Assembly: GCA_036435485.1 (NCBI GenBank)
Contig: CM071600.1
Coordinates: 53,379,546-53,443,545, forward strand
DNA length: 64,000 bases
From: Saposhnikovia divaricata
Lineage: Eukaryota; Streptophyta; Magnoliopsida; Apiales; Apiaceae
Direction: 5' to 3'
The notes beneath the pieces are model-generated. The model had not been told where the DNA came from. It saw only the letters and a program-made list of their open reading frames with translations, and ran no database searches. Below, one piece after another: positions 44,301 to 55,336 of this stretch; the first letter of the stretch is position 1; every line of letters starts with the position of its first letter. The translations under genes and the position numbers were made by a program.

Positions 44301-44668
44301 TCCGTACGCCTTAATATCATAAGGTGCGCCCTCTGTAAATATATATGTATATATTTAGCTTTAGTGCGAGCCCTGTGAGAGGTTTACTCTTGTGCATACT
44401 ATCTCTTATTTCTTACGCCGAGTAAGCTCATGTAAGCTTAGAGATATGGTGCATTTATGTTATTCCTCTGCGAAGAAGTTAAAACTAGAGTTGTCCAGGA
44501 GATAAAATTTTGGATTGAAGAAATTAAGGACGCGCCCTTCGCATAAAATCTTGAAGATAAGAGGAATGAGGACGCGCCATGGAGAAGAAAAGCTGCAAAA
44601 TTTTGGTGTTGTTTAAGATTGAAATTCCATGCTTCATCTTTGATTTTACATGGAATTGGGGGGGTAGT
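44301..44668 (+). other. Gypsy 3' non-coding region and polypurine tract
   Basis: No ORF of note. Ends in GGAATTGGGGGGGTAGT (polypurine tract) directly before the 3' LTR. Confidence 0.7.
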
Positions 44669-45688
44669 TGTTATGCCCAAAATTCGGTTCGGGTATTCTA
44701 AAATGGATTCGGGTCAGATACGGGTTCAATTTGGGGATTTTTAGGATAAATTATGGTTTTGATAAAGATTTGCAGAAGGAGGACGCGCCCTCACCTCCCG
44801 TAAGTGGAGGGCGCGCCCTGAGAGACATAAAAGCAGTCAAAAAGGATGTTTGTTAGTTTTACAAGAAATTAGGTCGCGCCCTCTCCTTCCCTACAAGGAG
44901 GGCGCACCCTTAGTGATAAAATTATATTGAAGATTTCTACTATAGCTGGTTTTCCAAGAGTTGTTGAAAAATTCCCTCCAGTCATATCTCAGGAGGGGGA
45001 TGTCCATCGTAGAAGGCCTCCAGGGGTTTGCCTGGATTTAGGGACCCTTCTTATACACTGAGGGCGCGCCCTCTATGGTGGAAAGATGGGCACCTCTTTG
45101 GTGTGTGCTTTGGAGCTCTGTTCCTGTATTCAATGGGCGCGCTCTCATTGGGGAACTTTGGGGTAATCCTGCACTTTGCACCCAAAAGCTCTGGATCACA
45201 TGTCCTGCTATCTGGTGGGTGCTTCTCATTCGGGGGACAGGGATGCGTTCTGCACTTGGGGTAAATCATGGCTATACCTGCATCCTTGAAATCAAGAAAT
45301 AGCTTGTAGCGGATAGGACTAGTCCTCGACGGGGGAAGTTTCCTTATCTGTGAAGTCTTGAGATCTTGGATGAGCCTTAGGCCTTTTGTGGTTAGGCCTC
45401 ATAGTAGAACATTCCGGATGCTAGACCGACAATCCAAGCTCAATTGGGTTTCTTGCTCTCCAAGAACTACGTTGGCTTGATCCTCTATAAATATAGAGGT
45501 ACGTAGGCAAATTGAGGAGGATGGAAGCGAAGAGCTACGAGCCACCACCAAGAACCCTCTCAATCTCAGCCCCCAATTCATCACAGCCACCACACTCCGA
45601 CGACTTATCCAGCGAAGAACCACCGTCATAGATCTTGATTCTGGCAACAGACCTCAAACTTTGTTGTTACCAAATTCCTCCGTCAACA
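44669..45688 (+). repeat. 3' LTR of the gypsy element
   Basis: Same start and end as the 5' LTR, with a 27-bp extra segment (around 45215-45242) and scattered substitutions. Two exact GGGCGCGCCC motifs and one mutated copy. Confidence 0.95.
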
Positions 45689-46282
45689 CTTGGAATGCAA
45701 TGATTTCAAGGTTTGCTCAGAGCCAATGGACGATTGAAGGCTTGAAGTTGTAACGGTGTTTAAGGATATGATGGTGATGGGGATTAGGCCTAATCATGTG
45801 ACTGTCACCGCACTCCTCCTTGTGTGTGGATTGATGGATTCGATTCAAAGAGGGAAAGAGATTCACGGTCTCATATACAGAATGGAGTTGTATATGAATA
45901 TCTTTGTTGCTAGTGCTCTGATTGATATGTACTCTAAGTGTGGAACTTTTACTGATGCTAGGAATGTGTTTGACACAATTCCAATTAAGAATGTGGCATC
46001 CTGGAATGCGATGATTGGAAGCATGGTATGGTTGATTCTGCAATTCGGCTTTTTGAGAGGATGGGAACTGAAGGAATGCAACCAAATTCGGTCACTTTGA
46101 CTTGTGTACTTTCCGCTTGTAGCCATTGTGGTTTTGTTGATAAAGGTTTGGAAATCTTTAGGTCGATGAGGAAATGTTATGTTGAGTGTGTGAGAAAGTT
46201 TATGAAAGAGAAGGGGATCCATAAAAGACCTGGTATTAGTTTGTTTGAGACAAGACACATGTCGGCAATTAGTTTTTTTTAA
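45689..46282 (+). pseudogene. PPR fragment, part after the gypsy insertion
   Basis: A fragment of a PLS-class pentatricopeptide-repeat protein, a family of organellar RNA-binding proteins. Readable motifs are WNAMISRFAQS, MMVMGIRPNHVTVTALLL, GKEIHGLIYR, ALIDMYSKCGTFTDARNVFDTIP, WNAMIGS, MQPNSVTLTCVLSACSHCGFVDKGLEIF and, after an internal deletion, VRKFMKEKGIHKRPGISLFE, which is the E-domain end. Frameshifts occur near 45745 and 46022. The fragment lies wholly within the Pack-MULE, so it is a captured copy, not the parent gene. Confidence 0.88.
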
Positions 46283-46459
46283 ATAAATTATGTTTAATCA
46301 GCAAATAATGACGTGGTTAACGTTTATTTAACGTTTTGATTAACAGAATTGTATTATTAGGATAATCAGTCACTTCAGGGGTGCCAGTCGTAAGCCCAAA
46401 ACATGAAATGACACCATCTGAAAAAGCTAATTCCATGAGGACACCAATGAGAATTTCCC
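46270..46459 (+). repeat. Right TIR of the Pack-MULE
   Basis: Inverse of 36070-36255; it ends CATTGGTG-type sequence and GAGAATTTCCC before the target duplication at 46460-46468. Confidence 0.92.
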
Positions 46460-46468
46460 TTATTTTTT

Positions 46469-47279
46469 TATTGAATTTATTACATCTGACTGTTCTAGTA
46501 ATTTAATTATTACCATACATTTATTATGGAATATTATCAGGGTCCTGAATATTGAAAGCCGAAATCAATAAAAAATTTGTGCCCGATAAAAATCAAAATT
46601 AAAAACTATCTAATGGTGCTTATTTTTTCTTTAATTATTTATAGTGTTTCTTTTTCAAAAAAATTGTGCCCCTACTTGTTCCATTTCACAAGGACTTTAC
46701 ATATTTTTAGAACTTTTTACTTGTTTATTTTGAAAAATTTGCCCCTAAAATACTATATTTTCTTGGCGCCCCCATTCATTATTATAAACGGCTTGATTTC
46801 GGGACCAACTATGAGTATTATTATTGTTGTAAATGTTCATGAAAATTTTTTCATCACTTTAATTTTTTAAAATCAACGTATATTTCTTTTCTTTTAAAAA
46901 AAAATAGTGTTATATATTGGCTTCTCGAAACTCGAGTTCACTATCTCTCTCACATTTTTAAATGTTTCATCGGCCAATGGCAATATATTTATATGCTCCT
47001 GGTATACAAATGTAACAGTCTTTAAAATTCGGATGCGATTTAATGTTCGTTCAGTTTTCTAAAAAAACATTGATATTGTTGTTAATGTTGTTGGTGTTAG
47101 GATTACTTGTTGCTAGTCACGATTCAGGAGATTTAAATCGTGAAATCATTACTTAATACAACTACGGAACAAGGACGGGTAAGTGAACCACCAGTTAATG
47201 CTATTAAGGTTAAATTTAAGTGTTGTAATATTTGAAAAGAGAAGTATTGATTTAGCAATTCAGCTGTGTGGCTAGAGAA
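46469..47279. other. AT-rich intergenic region
   Basis: No gene, tRNA or clear repeat end recognised. Confidence 0.5.
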
Positions 47280-48330
47280 CCAGGGAGAAAGCTGGTGGAG
47301 GCATTGGTAAGGTTGATAGATGGAAGATTCTCACCGAGGCTTTAGAAGTCGAAGTAGCCTTAAGTTGGTAATTAAAAATATATGGAGTGCTGCAATTGTT
47401 AAGACCGACTGCTTGAATGTAGCACAGGCATTTAGTTACTAAATGGGATGAAAAACCAAAATACCCACTATTGTAAGTAAACTGTCCAAAATACCTTCAG
47501 GCGGAATGTTCCGTCCAAAATACCCACGGGGAAGATGCGTATATGCATTTACAAATGCGTGTACTTTGTATTTTGACTGTTGGACGTCAACATGCGTATT
47601 TGAAATACGCAAGAGCGGAATGCGTATTCCCAGATGCGCATCTTGAAGATGCGTAGTTCGAGAACTGTTCATCGTCTCCCCAGAACGCGTCGGAGACCAT
47701 TTTTCGTCGAAAACTCCGACGACGTTCGTTCACCATCTTCCCGACGACGTCCACTACCATAACATATACCAATCGATTCGCAATTCAACCCTCTAAAATC
47801 CTATACAATCGTTTTTTTATTTCTAATCCCGGAATTTGAAATCTCCAAACCAAACCTAAAAATCGATTTTCAATCGATTTTTACACGCCCCTGCGGGGCC
47901 AGATCGTGACAAAAATATTGGGGGAAATGGAGAGGAAGAGGTGCTGGTTATTTTGATATGCTCAGGGAGGGTGGATGATGACAAACGAGAGAGAGAAGAG
48001 AGAGAGACGCCGGTGAGAGAGAAGAGAGAGAGAAAGAGGAGAAACGAGATCGGTCATGAACAGTGAAGGATACGCATGTTGTGCATGCGTATCCCGTATA
48101 CGCAGGTACAACATGCGTAGCCCGTGGGTAAAAAAGACGGAGGTAATTGGATATGGGCATTTTGGGCAGCTTTCACACAAAAATGGTGTAATTTGGTCAT
48201 TAAGTTAAATCAGATGGGTTTTTTTTCATTTGGAATAGTTATTCGATAAATAAATAACTTAAATGATGTTAAGGTTATTTGTGTAAGACGCAACAAGGTG
48301 GCTTATCAACTTGATCGAGATTGTGGCCTC
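47280..48330 (+). pseudogene. RNase H-like relic, interrupted
   Basis: Weak fragments on the plus strand match the plant RVT_3 RNase H pattern: a stretch readable as WSAAIVKTDCLNVAQAFS near 47380-47430 and, after the inserted TIR element, NDVKVICVRRNKVAYQL near 48270-48320. These parts are out of frame with each other in places. It may be the tail of a LINE or of an RNase H-like gene. Confidence 0.35.
47446..48200. mobile_element. TIR family C, copy 2
   Basis: Left end ACCAAAATACCCACTATTG, later CTGTCCAAAATACC. The right end is the imperfect inverse (GGGCATTTTGGGCAGC, later TAATTTGGTCAT). The interior is rich in ATGCGTAT and ATACGCAT, and has ACTGTTCATCGTCTCCCCAG, ATATACCAATCGATTCGCAA and CCCCTGCGGGGCCAG. 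No transposase. Ends approximate. Confidence 0.7.
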
Positions 48331-48416
48331 AACTTGCTCAATATGCTCTTTGCTGATCTTAACTTGTTTGGGAGGTATATTTCTTCTCAAATGTTATTTC
48401 TTCTTACTGCTGAAAT

Positions 48417-48933
48417 TAGGCCTGTCAACGGATATCCGACCCGATCCGATCCGTAGCTAAATTAGCGGGTATGGATCCTTCTAAAAAAAATCCGATCCGA
48501 TAAGGATCCGATCCGATAAGGAGCGGATATAGATTTGGTGATCCGATCCGATAACAATCCGATCCGAATATATTATATTTATTATATATTTTACATATTT
48601 ATGTAATATATAATATATATTAAATATATATATAAAACATATATAATATATAAAAGTTTATATAAATAATATTATTTTGGAATATAAATTTGGATTTAAC
48701 AATGTATATGTCATAATTTTTTTTAAAATACTATTTTTTAAATTTAAAAAATAAAAAAATTATATATTTAAAATTTATTAAACGGATTGGAGGTCCGATC
48801 CGATAACCCGAAATCCGAACGGATCAGGTATGGATCGACCTAAAAAATATCCGATCCGAATCCGAAAAATCTTAACGAATTCGGATATGGATTTAGGATA
48901 ATCCGATCCGAATCCGACCCGTTGACAGACCTA
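48417..48933. mobile_element. Non-autonomous hAT element
   Basis: 517 bp with TIRs TAGGCCTGTCAACGG and CCGTTGACAGACCTA, and a perfect 8-bp target duplication GCTGAAAT (48409-48416 and 48934-48941), the hAT hallmark. Both subterminal regions are packed with GATCCGATCCG units. The AT-rich middle has no transposase. Confidence 0.93.
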
Positions 48934-49387
48934 GCTGAAATAGCCAGTAATATTATTGGCGACTCACATTCCAAAAATCATTCAAATGTGAGTGACATGT
49001 CCAGTACTAATCATTGTTTTGTAAATGTCAGAATTGAAGAGAATAAGAAGTTTTTTTTTAAGAGATCAGTTAATTACTCTCCAGCATATTGTTTGTAGTA
49101 GCATTATTAGTGATATAGGAAAGCTGAGCCTAATTTGTTAAAGAATAACATCATACAGTAAGGTCAACATCTTCAATCATTTTTAATAAGTTCGCAATTA
49201 TATCAATTAGGACACTTCTTAGAATCAAGTAATTTAGAAGGGAAAACTTCAATAAAGATTTCCAAAAGCTTCAATATAGATTTCCAAAAGCTTCAATATA
49301 ATCTTAACGAGGATGCTGTACATATGTAAGGGAGCGTATACGTACATAAACTATTAAAGAACATACAGGTGCAATTACTAAAGAAGC

Positions 49388-50199
49388 TTAAGAGCAGCAA
49401 GAAGTAGAAACGGCTCTATCAGCAGACCTATCCGTAAGAACCATCCCAGATGGGTTTGGCACTGGCTGCAGACGAGGCAATCTCTTTGCTGTATTAAGAC
49501 AAAAATAGATAATAAGATAATGCTTTAACAATGACAAGGATAGCAATGTAATGCAATGCAAGAATACTTGTTTGTGATTGTGGGTATAAAGTGAGCTCAC
49601 AAAATGCCGCTTAGTTATATAATCTGTTCTAAAAAGGGGCCTAAGCAAAGAAAAATTAAGGATAATTCGGCCTAGGCAGGGAGATATAGAGGAAAACAAT
49701 GGGCCTACGCAGAAATAATAATAATTAATATTTTTAATCAGATATGAGTCCTACTCCAATAGAAACCAAATTAAAATAAAAACTAGAAACCATCTCTTAA
49801 CCCCACTTGCATATATATATATATATATAGGGTCTTGTTCTAATAGAAACTAACTTAGAATAGAAACTAGAAACTAAACCTAAATTAAATATTTCAAGCT
49901 AATCTAATGACCAAATTAGGGGTACTCCAATACAAAAAACGTTTAAAATTATTGTCTCTATTCAACAAAAATATTTATTAAAAAAAAAATTACTGTTCAC
50001 GTGATGACGTGGCACGTGAACAGTAACTTTTTTTAAAAAAAAATTTATTTTTTTTTATATTTTTGTTGAATAGAACCAAGAATTTTAAACGTTTTTTGTG
50101 AAGGTGCCCCTAGCGGGGCCATTAAAATAAATGAAATATAATTTATTTAGTGTAGGTTTCTAGTTTCTATTCTAAGGTTGGTTTCTATTTGAATGCTAG

Positions 50200-50255
<56 letters not shown>

Positions 50256-50628
50256 CTTGTTCTAATAGAAACTAACTTAGAATAGAAACTAGAAACTAAA
50301 TCTAAATTAAATATTTCAAGCTAATCTAATGACCAAATTAGGGGTACTCCAATACAAAAAACGTTTAAAATTATTGTCTCTATTCAACAAAAATATAAAA
50401 AATTAAAAAAAATTAAAAAAAAAGTTACTGTTTGCGTGATGACGTGGCACGCGAACAGTAACATTTTTTTAATTTTTTTTTTTTTATATTTTTGTTGAAT
50501 AGAGCCAAGAATTTTAAACGTTTTTTGTGAAGGTGCCCCTAGCGGGGCCATTAAAATAAATGAAATATAATTTATTTAGTGTAGGTTTCTAGTTTCTATT
50601 CTAAGGTTGGTTTCTATTTGAACGCTAG

Positions 50629-50681
<53 letters not shown>

Positions 50682-53600
50682 TTGCACTCCATGGCAAACA
50701 CCTTATATAACAAACAATAAAGAACACCTCATATCTCACAGATCTATTGCCCCTGGTGGGGCCACCCAATACAAAAAGTTCTTATTTTTTTAGGCTCCAT
50801 CCATCTAGCAAAAAAAAAAAAATTGAAAATTTACTGTTCACGTGATGACGTCATGATGACCTCATCACGTGAACAGTAAATTTTATTTTATTTTATTTTA
50901 TTTTATTTTATTTCATTTTTGCAGACTTGATAGAGGGTAAAAAAATAATAACTTTTTGTATTGGGTGCCCCTGGCGGGGCCAAAGGATCTAATAGATCTA
51001 AGGTGTTCTTTGTTGTTTGTTATATAAGAGTGTTCTGTATGGAGCAAAGGCCTATATATATATATATATATATGTTACACTCCATAGACCATAACAAACA
51101 CCTTATATAACAAACAATAAAGAACACCTCATATCTAATCTAATATAAGAGTTTTGTCATGGCACCCAATACAAAGAGTTATTTTTTTACCCCCTATCCA
51201 TCCAGCAAAAAATAAAATAAAATAAAAATTGACTGTTCATGATGACGTCGCTGCTGGCGTCAGCATGACGTCATCATGAACAGTAATTTTTTTATTTTTT
51301 TTGCTTGATGGATAGAGGGTAAAAAAATAACTTTTTGTATTGGGTGCCCCTGACGGGGCCATTGGATCTATTAGATCTAAGGTGTTCTTTATTGTTTGTC
51401 ATATAAGAGTGTTCTGTATGGAGCAATGGCCTATATATACTCTCCAATGATCTCCATCTGTCCAGTGATTATATGATCTCTAAAAAATTCATTTCTTCTT
51501 TAAATCTTCTGCTTTTTATTCTCTGTCTTCAATCCTACGAGCGGCGTTTTCCTAACGGCCTCCTGCCTAGCAGTACTCCCTGTGCCCCAAGCAGACTCCA
51601 GAATAACAAGAATATAACCAAGATTTATAAAAAGAAAAGACTTTTTATTGATTAAGAAAATATGTTACAGATATAGACTCATTATGAGCCTGTTTACACT
51701 CATAACCCCGTAGGGTTTTTACTCACACATTTATTATGGACGCTCTAATTGCATACAGAGTGTAGTGTGTATGTTTTTCGATGTCCCTAAATGAAAGCAT
51801 AACTCGCCTTTTATAGCACAAGGTCGAGGAGCTGTACAAACTTGAATTAATGTAAAGCTGATGTCTTTGTCTAAAGTAGATTCCTTTTTATATTCTTTAC
51901 CTAAAGTTGATGCTCCACTTGACAAAAGTAGATGTCTTTGCCTTTATTAAAGTAAAGTAAAAACTTTACTTTTATAAAGTAGATTCTTCTACTTTAATCC
52001 TCCACCTTTGCTTTTCCAGCAGCTTTAGACAACTTGTCTTCTTCTTCTTTAGTGGTAGGTCCGCATATTTGATAATTAAGTAAAATGCCAAACTTTTGCA
52101 TTTCCTTTTGCTTTCTTTTGCAAAAGGTTTCCTTATGAGATCCGACAGCATCTTTGTGTAATAACTCTTTTCTAAATGTCACAATTTTACTGTAATCATC
52201 TTCACTTGGTCCCTGATGGGAATATGACGTCATTAACGCATTCAGTGTTGCGAGATTAACTTTCAGCTTGTCGTCTCGCTTGATGCCGAATAATTTATTG
52301 ATTAGAACCAATAATTTTTGTTCAGCAAGTTCCCTTAAATCCTTCTTCTCCAAGGTAGACTCCATAGCTTGACTTGGGGAATAGATTCTTTCCTTTGCAG
52401 CTCCAACCTGTAAATAATGAAAAGATTGATCTGGAGGACAGTCATATTCTTCTTCATTTTCCCAACTGATGATTGTGCTGGTAGCTTTGATGAAGATGTC
52501 AGTTTCTAGATTTTTAATATAATTTTTCTTAAAAACCTTGATAGCATTTCTAAACTCTTTAGGGAACTTAAAAATTTCCAGGAGATTACTAGCTGGATAG
52601 ATTTGAGCTAAGAACCCATACCGGTATGCCTCATACACTATTTCTGGGTTGGCATTAGGATAGAAATTGAAGTAGCTAACATTCTTCTTGTCTGTTGTGA
52701 AGTAATGTTCGTCAACAAACTCCTTTTCAGTAGCTGCTCTTCCCTTTCGATAAAGATAATTGAACTTGCCATAAGTAGTTTCAATGGTATCCTCATCGGT
52801 TTGAATCAACACTCCTTGTTGTTTCTTAGGGATGGTTCCTAAAACAATTTTGTTAGAGGATTTGTTTTGAGTTATGGCCTCTACGTATGTTGGACTTAGT
52901 GCATCTGCAGAACTAATCAACTGAAGAGATGGCTTAAACTCTCGAGATGTATAGATATCTGCTGCGACTCTTGCTTCAGCAAATGATTTATACTTTTTAT
53001 GCTTGACTCCTGAGAAACCTTTAACTGCCTTCTCAACAATGTCCCATGTAGTGTAAATACCTGCATTAGAACCATTGAACACGACATAATAGGCTTTTGG
53101 GGCCTTATATCCGATGGGAAATACTGAAGTTTGATTTTCAGGTTTATCGGGGATTGGAATTCCCCCATTGGGCCTTAGATTTAAATCAGAAGGCTTGACT
53201 AACTTTGTTGAGGTCTGTACCTCAGTTATGCTTTTTTACCAACGCTTTCAACGGATTTGTTGAATCTTTACCAGGAGCCGTTTGCTCTGGATTAGTCTGT
53301 ACTTCACTTATTGCTAAGGAAGGTGTACAAAAGACCTTTTGTTGCAAGGACTGATCCTTGGTTTGGATTTTTGCCAAATCCACAGGCGTCAACGGATTTG
53401 AGTTGCCTTTACCAGCCGTTTGCTCCGGGCTAGCTTCTACTACACTTGTTTCCAAGGAAGGTGTAGAAATAACCTTTTGTTGAGTGTCATCTGAATATTT
53501 ACTGATGAACTCGATTTCTGCTCTTATAATAAAGAGTTCTTGTTGAAGGTTCTCAATATTCTTAAGAACTATCATTTCCTGCATAGCAAGCTTATCCATA

Positions 53601-55282
53601 TTATGAAAATATGATTTCTCAAAGAAAGAGATTATTTATAGAGCAAACAAGGCTCTTTGATCTGTTAAGAGATCTTTGGTATAGAGAGGTGTTTAGGTGT
53701 TATTATTGTTCGGTGTGATTTTTCTTCTTCAAATCCTCTCGTATTTATAACCAGAATTAGGCTTTGGATTCCTACAAAAGTATAGCAAACAGAAACATGT
53801 CATGTCATAACTTTGACACCTGTTGTTGCTGGAATTCTCTTGTTAAAAAATCTGCTAAGCAGTTTTTAACTCCTTCGATATGTTCAACATCAAAGCTGTA
53901 GTGAGATTCAAACCGATGAGGATACCATTGAAACTACTTATGGCAAGTTCAATTATCTTTATCGAACGGGAAGAGCAGCTACTGAAAAGGAGTTTGTTGA
54001 CGAACATTACTTCACAACAGACAAGAAGAATGTTAGCTACTTCAATTTCTATCCTAATGTCAACCCAGAAATAGTGTATGAGGCATACCGGTATGGGTTA
54101 TTAGCTCAAATCTATCCAACTAGTAATCTCCTGGAAATTTCTAAGTTCCCTAAAGAGTTTATAAATGCTATCAAGGTTTTAAGAAAAATTATCTTAAAAA
54201 TCTAGAAACTGACATCTTCATCAAAGCTACCAGCACAATCATCAGTTGGGAAAATGAAGAAGAATATGACTGTCCTCCAGATCAATCTTTTCATTATTTA
54301 CAGGTTGGAGCTGCAAAGGAAAGAATCTATTCCCCAAGTCAAGCTATGGAGTCTACCTTGGAGAAGAAAGATTTAAGGGAACTTGCTGAACAAAAATTAT
54401 TGGTTCTAATCAATAAATTATTCGGCATCAAGCGAGACTACAAGCTGAAAGTTAATCTCGCAACACTTAATGCGTTAATGACGTCATATTCCCATCAGGG
54501 ACTAAGTGAAGATGATTACAGTAAAATTGTGACATTTAGAAAAGAGTTATTACACAAAAATGCTGTCGGATCTCATAAGGAAACCTTTTGCAAAAGAAAG
54601 CAAAAGGAAATGCAAAAGTTTGGCATTTTACTTAATTGTCAAATATGCGGACCTACCACTAAAGAAGAAGACAAGTTGTCTAAAGCTGCTGGAAAAGCAA
54701 AGGTGGAGGATTAAAGTAGAAGAATCTACTTTATAAAAGTAAAGTTTTTACTTTACTTTAATAAAGGCAAAGGCATCTACTTTTGTCAAGTGGAGCATAC
54801 ATATATATATATATATACACCCCTTCTATGACTTTCAATGTCTTCAATTCTAGCCTGCTCTTCATCTGCCTTAGTCGCACCCGTACTCATTCTCTCTCAT
54901 TCTTAAATTATATTTGTAAGCTATCAGATCCGAACTTCAATCACTAAACTATTTTACAAGAATCACTAAAATATATCACAAAAATCACTAATTTATATTA
55001 CAGAAATCCCTAAATTATATACAGAAGGCTCGTCGGGAATAGTGGAGGTCGCCGGAAAAATGAAAATTGCCGGAATATAGCACATATGGTATGCATACCG
55101 ATCGTTGAGAGATGGAGAAAAATGATATGAAATTAGATTTCAAAAAAAAACTTGCTGAATGAAGGGAAAGATCTAATTAAAAACGGAGGGGATTAGATGG
55201 GGTTGTGTGGGGAGGGGTGTATTTAAGGGCTAAGATTAGTTTCTAGTTTCTATTTTAATTTTGATTTCTATTTAATTATTTG

Positions 55283-55336
<54 letters not shown>

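Larger units (their letters stand above)
36477..45688 (+). mobile_element. Tat-type Ty3/gypsy retrotransposon, internally deleted
   Basis: 9,212 bp with LTRs of 993 and 1,020 bp, target duplication CTTGG (36472-36476 and 45689-45693) and a G-rich polypurine tract (GGGGGGGTAGT) next to the 3' LTR. The inside has a broken gag and a short piece of reverse transcriptase, but no RNase H or integrase. It is rich in the palindrome GGGCGCGCCC. It cannot move by itself. Confidence 0.93.
36070..46459 (+). mobile_element. Pack-MULE carrying a PPR gene fragment
   Basis: Mutator-like element with imperfect terminal inverted repeats of about 190 bp, both ending GGGAAATTCTCATTGGTG, and a perfect 9-bp target duplication TTATTTTTT (36061-36069 and 46460-46468). 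Between the repeats is a PPR gene fragment and no transposase, the definition of a Pack-MULE. A 9.2-kb gypsy element was later inserted inside it. Without that, the element is about 1.2 kb. Confidence 0.92.
51450..54797. mobile_element. Endogenous caulimovirid fragment, rearranged
   Basis: Sequence from an integrated plant pararetrovirus (Caulimoviridae), lying in the Rab5 intron. It comprises ORF VI with its upstream region on the minus strand, a putative large intergenic region with TATA box (51658-51990), and an inverted second copy of the ORF VI 3' half on the plus strand (53907-54797). No capsid, movement, or polymerase gene is seen. The two copies are very similar, so the inversion is recent relative to integration or formed with it. 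The left boundary is uncertain. Confidence 0.8.
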
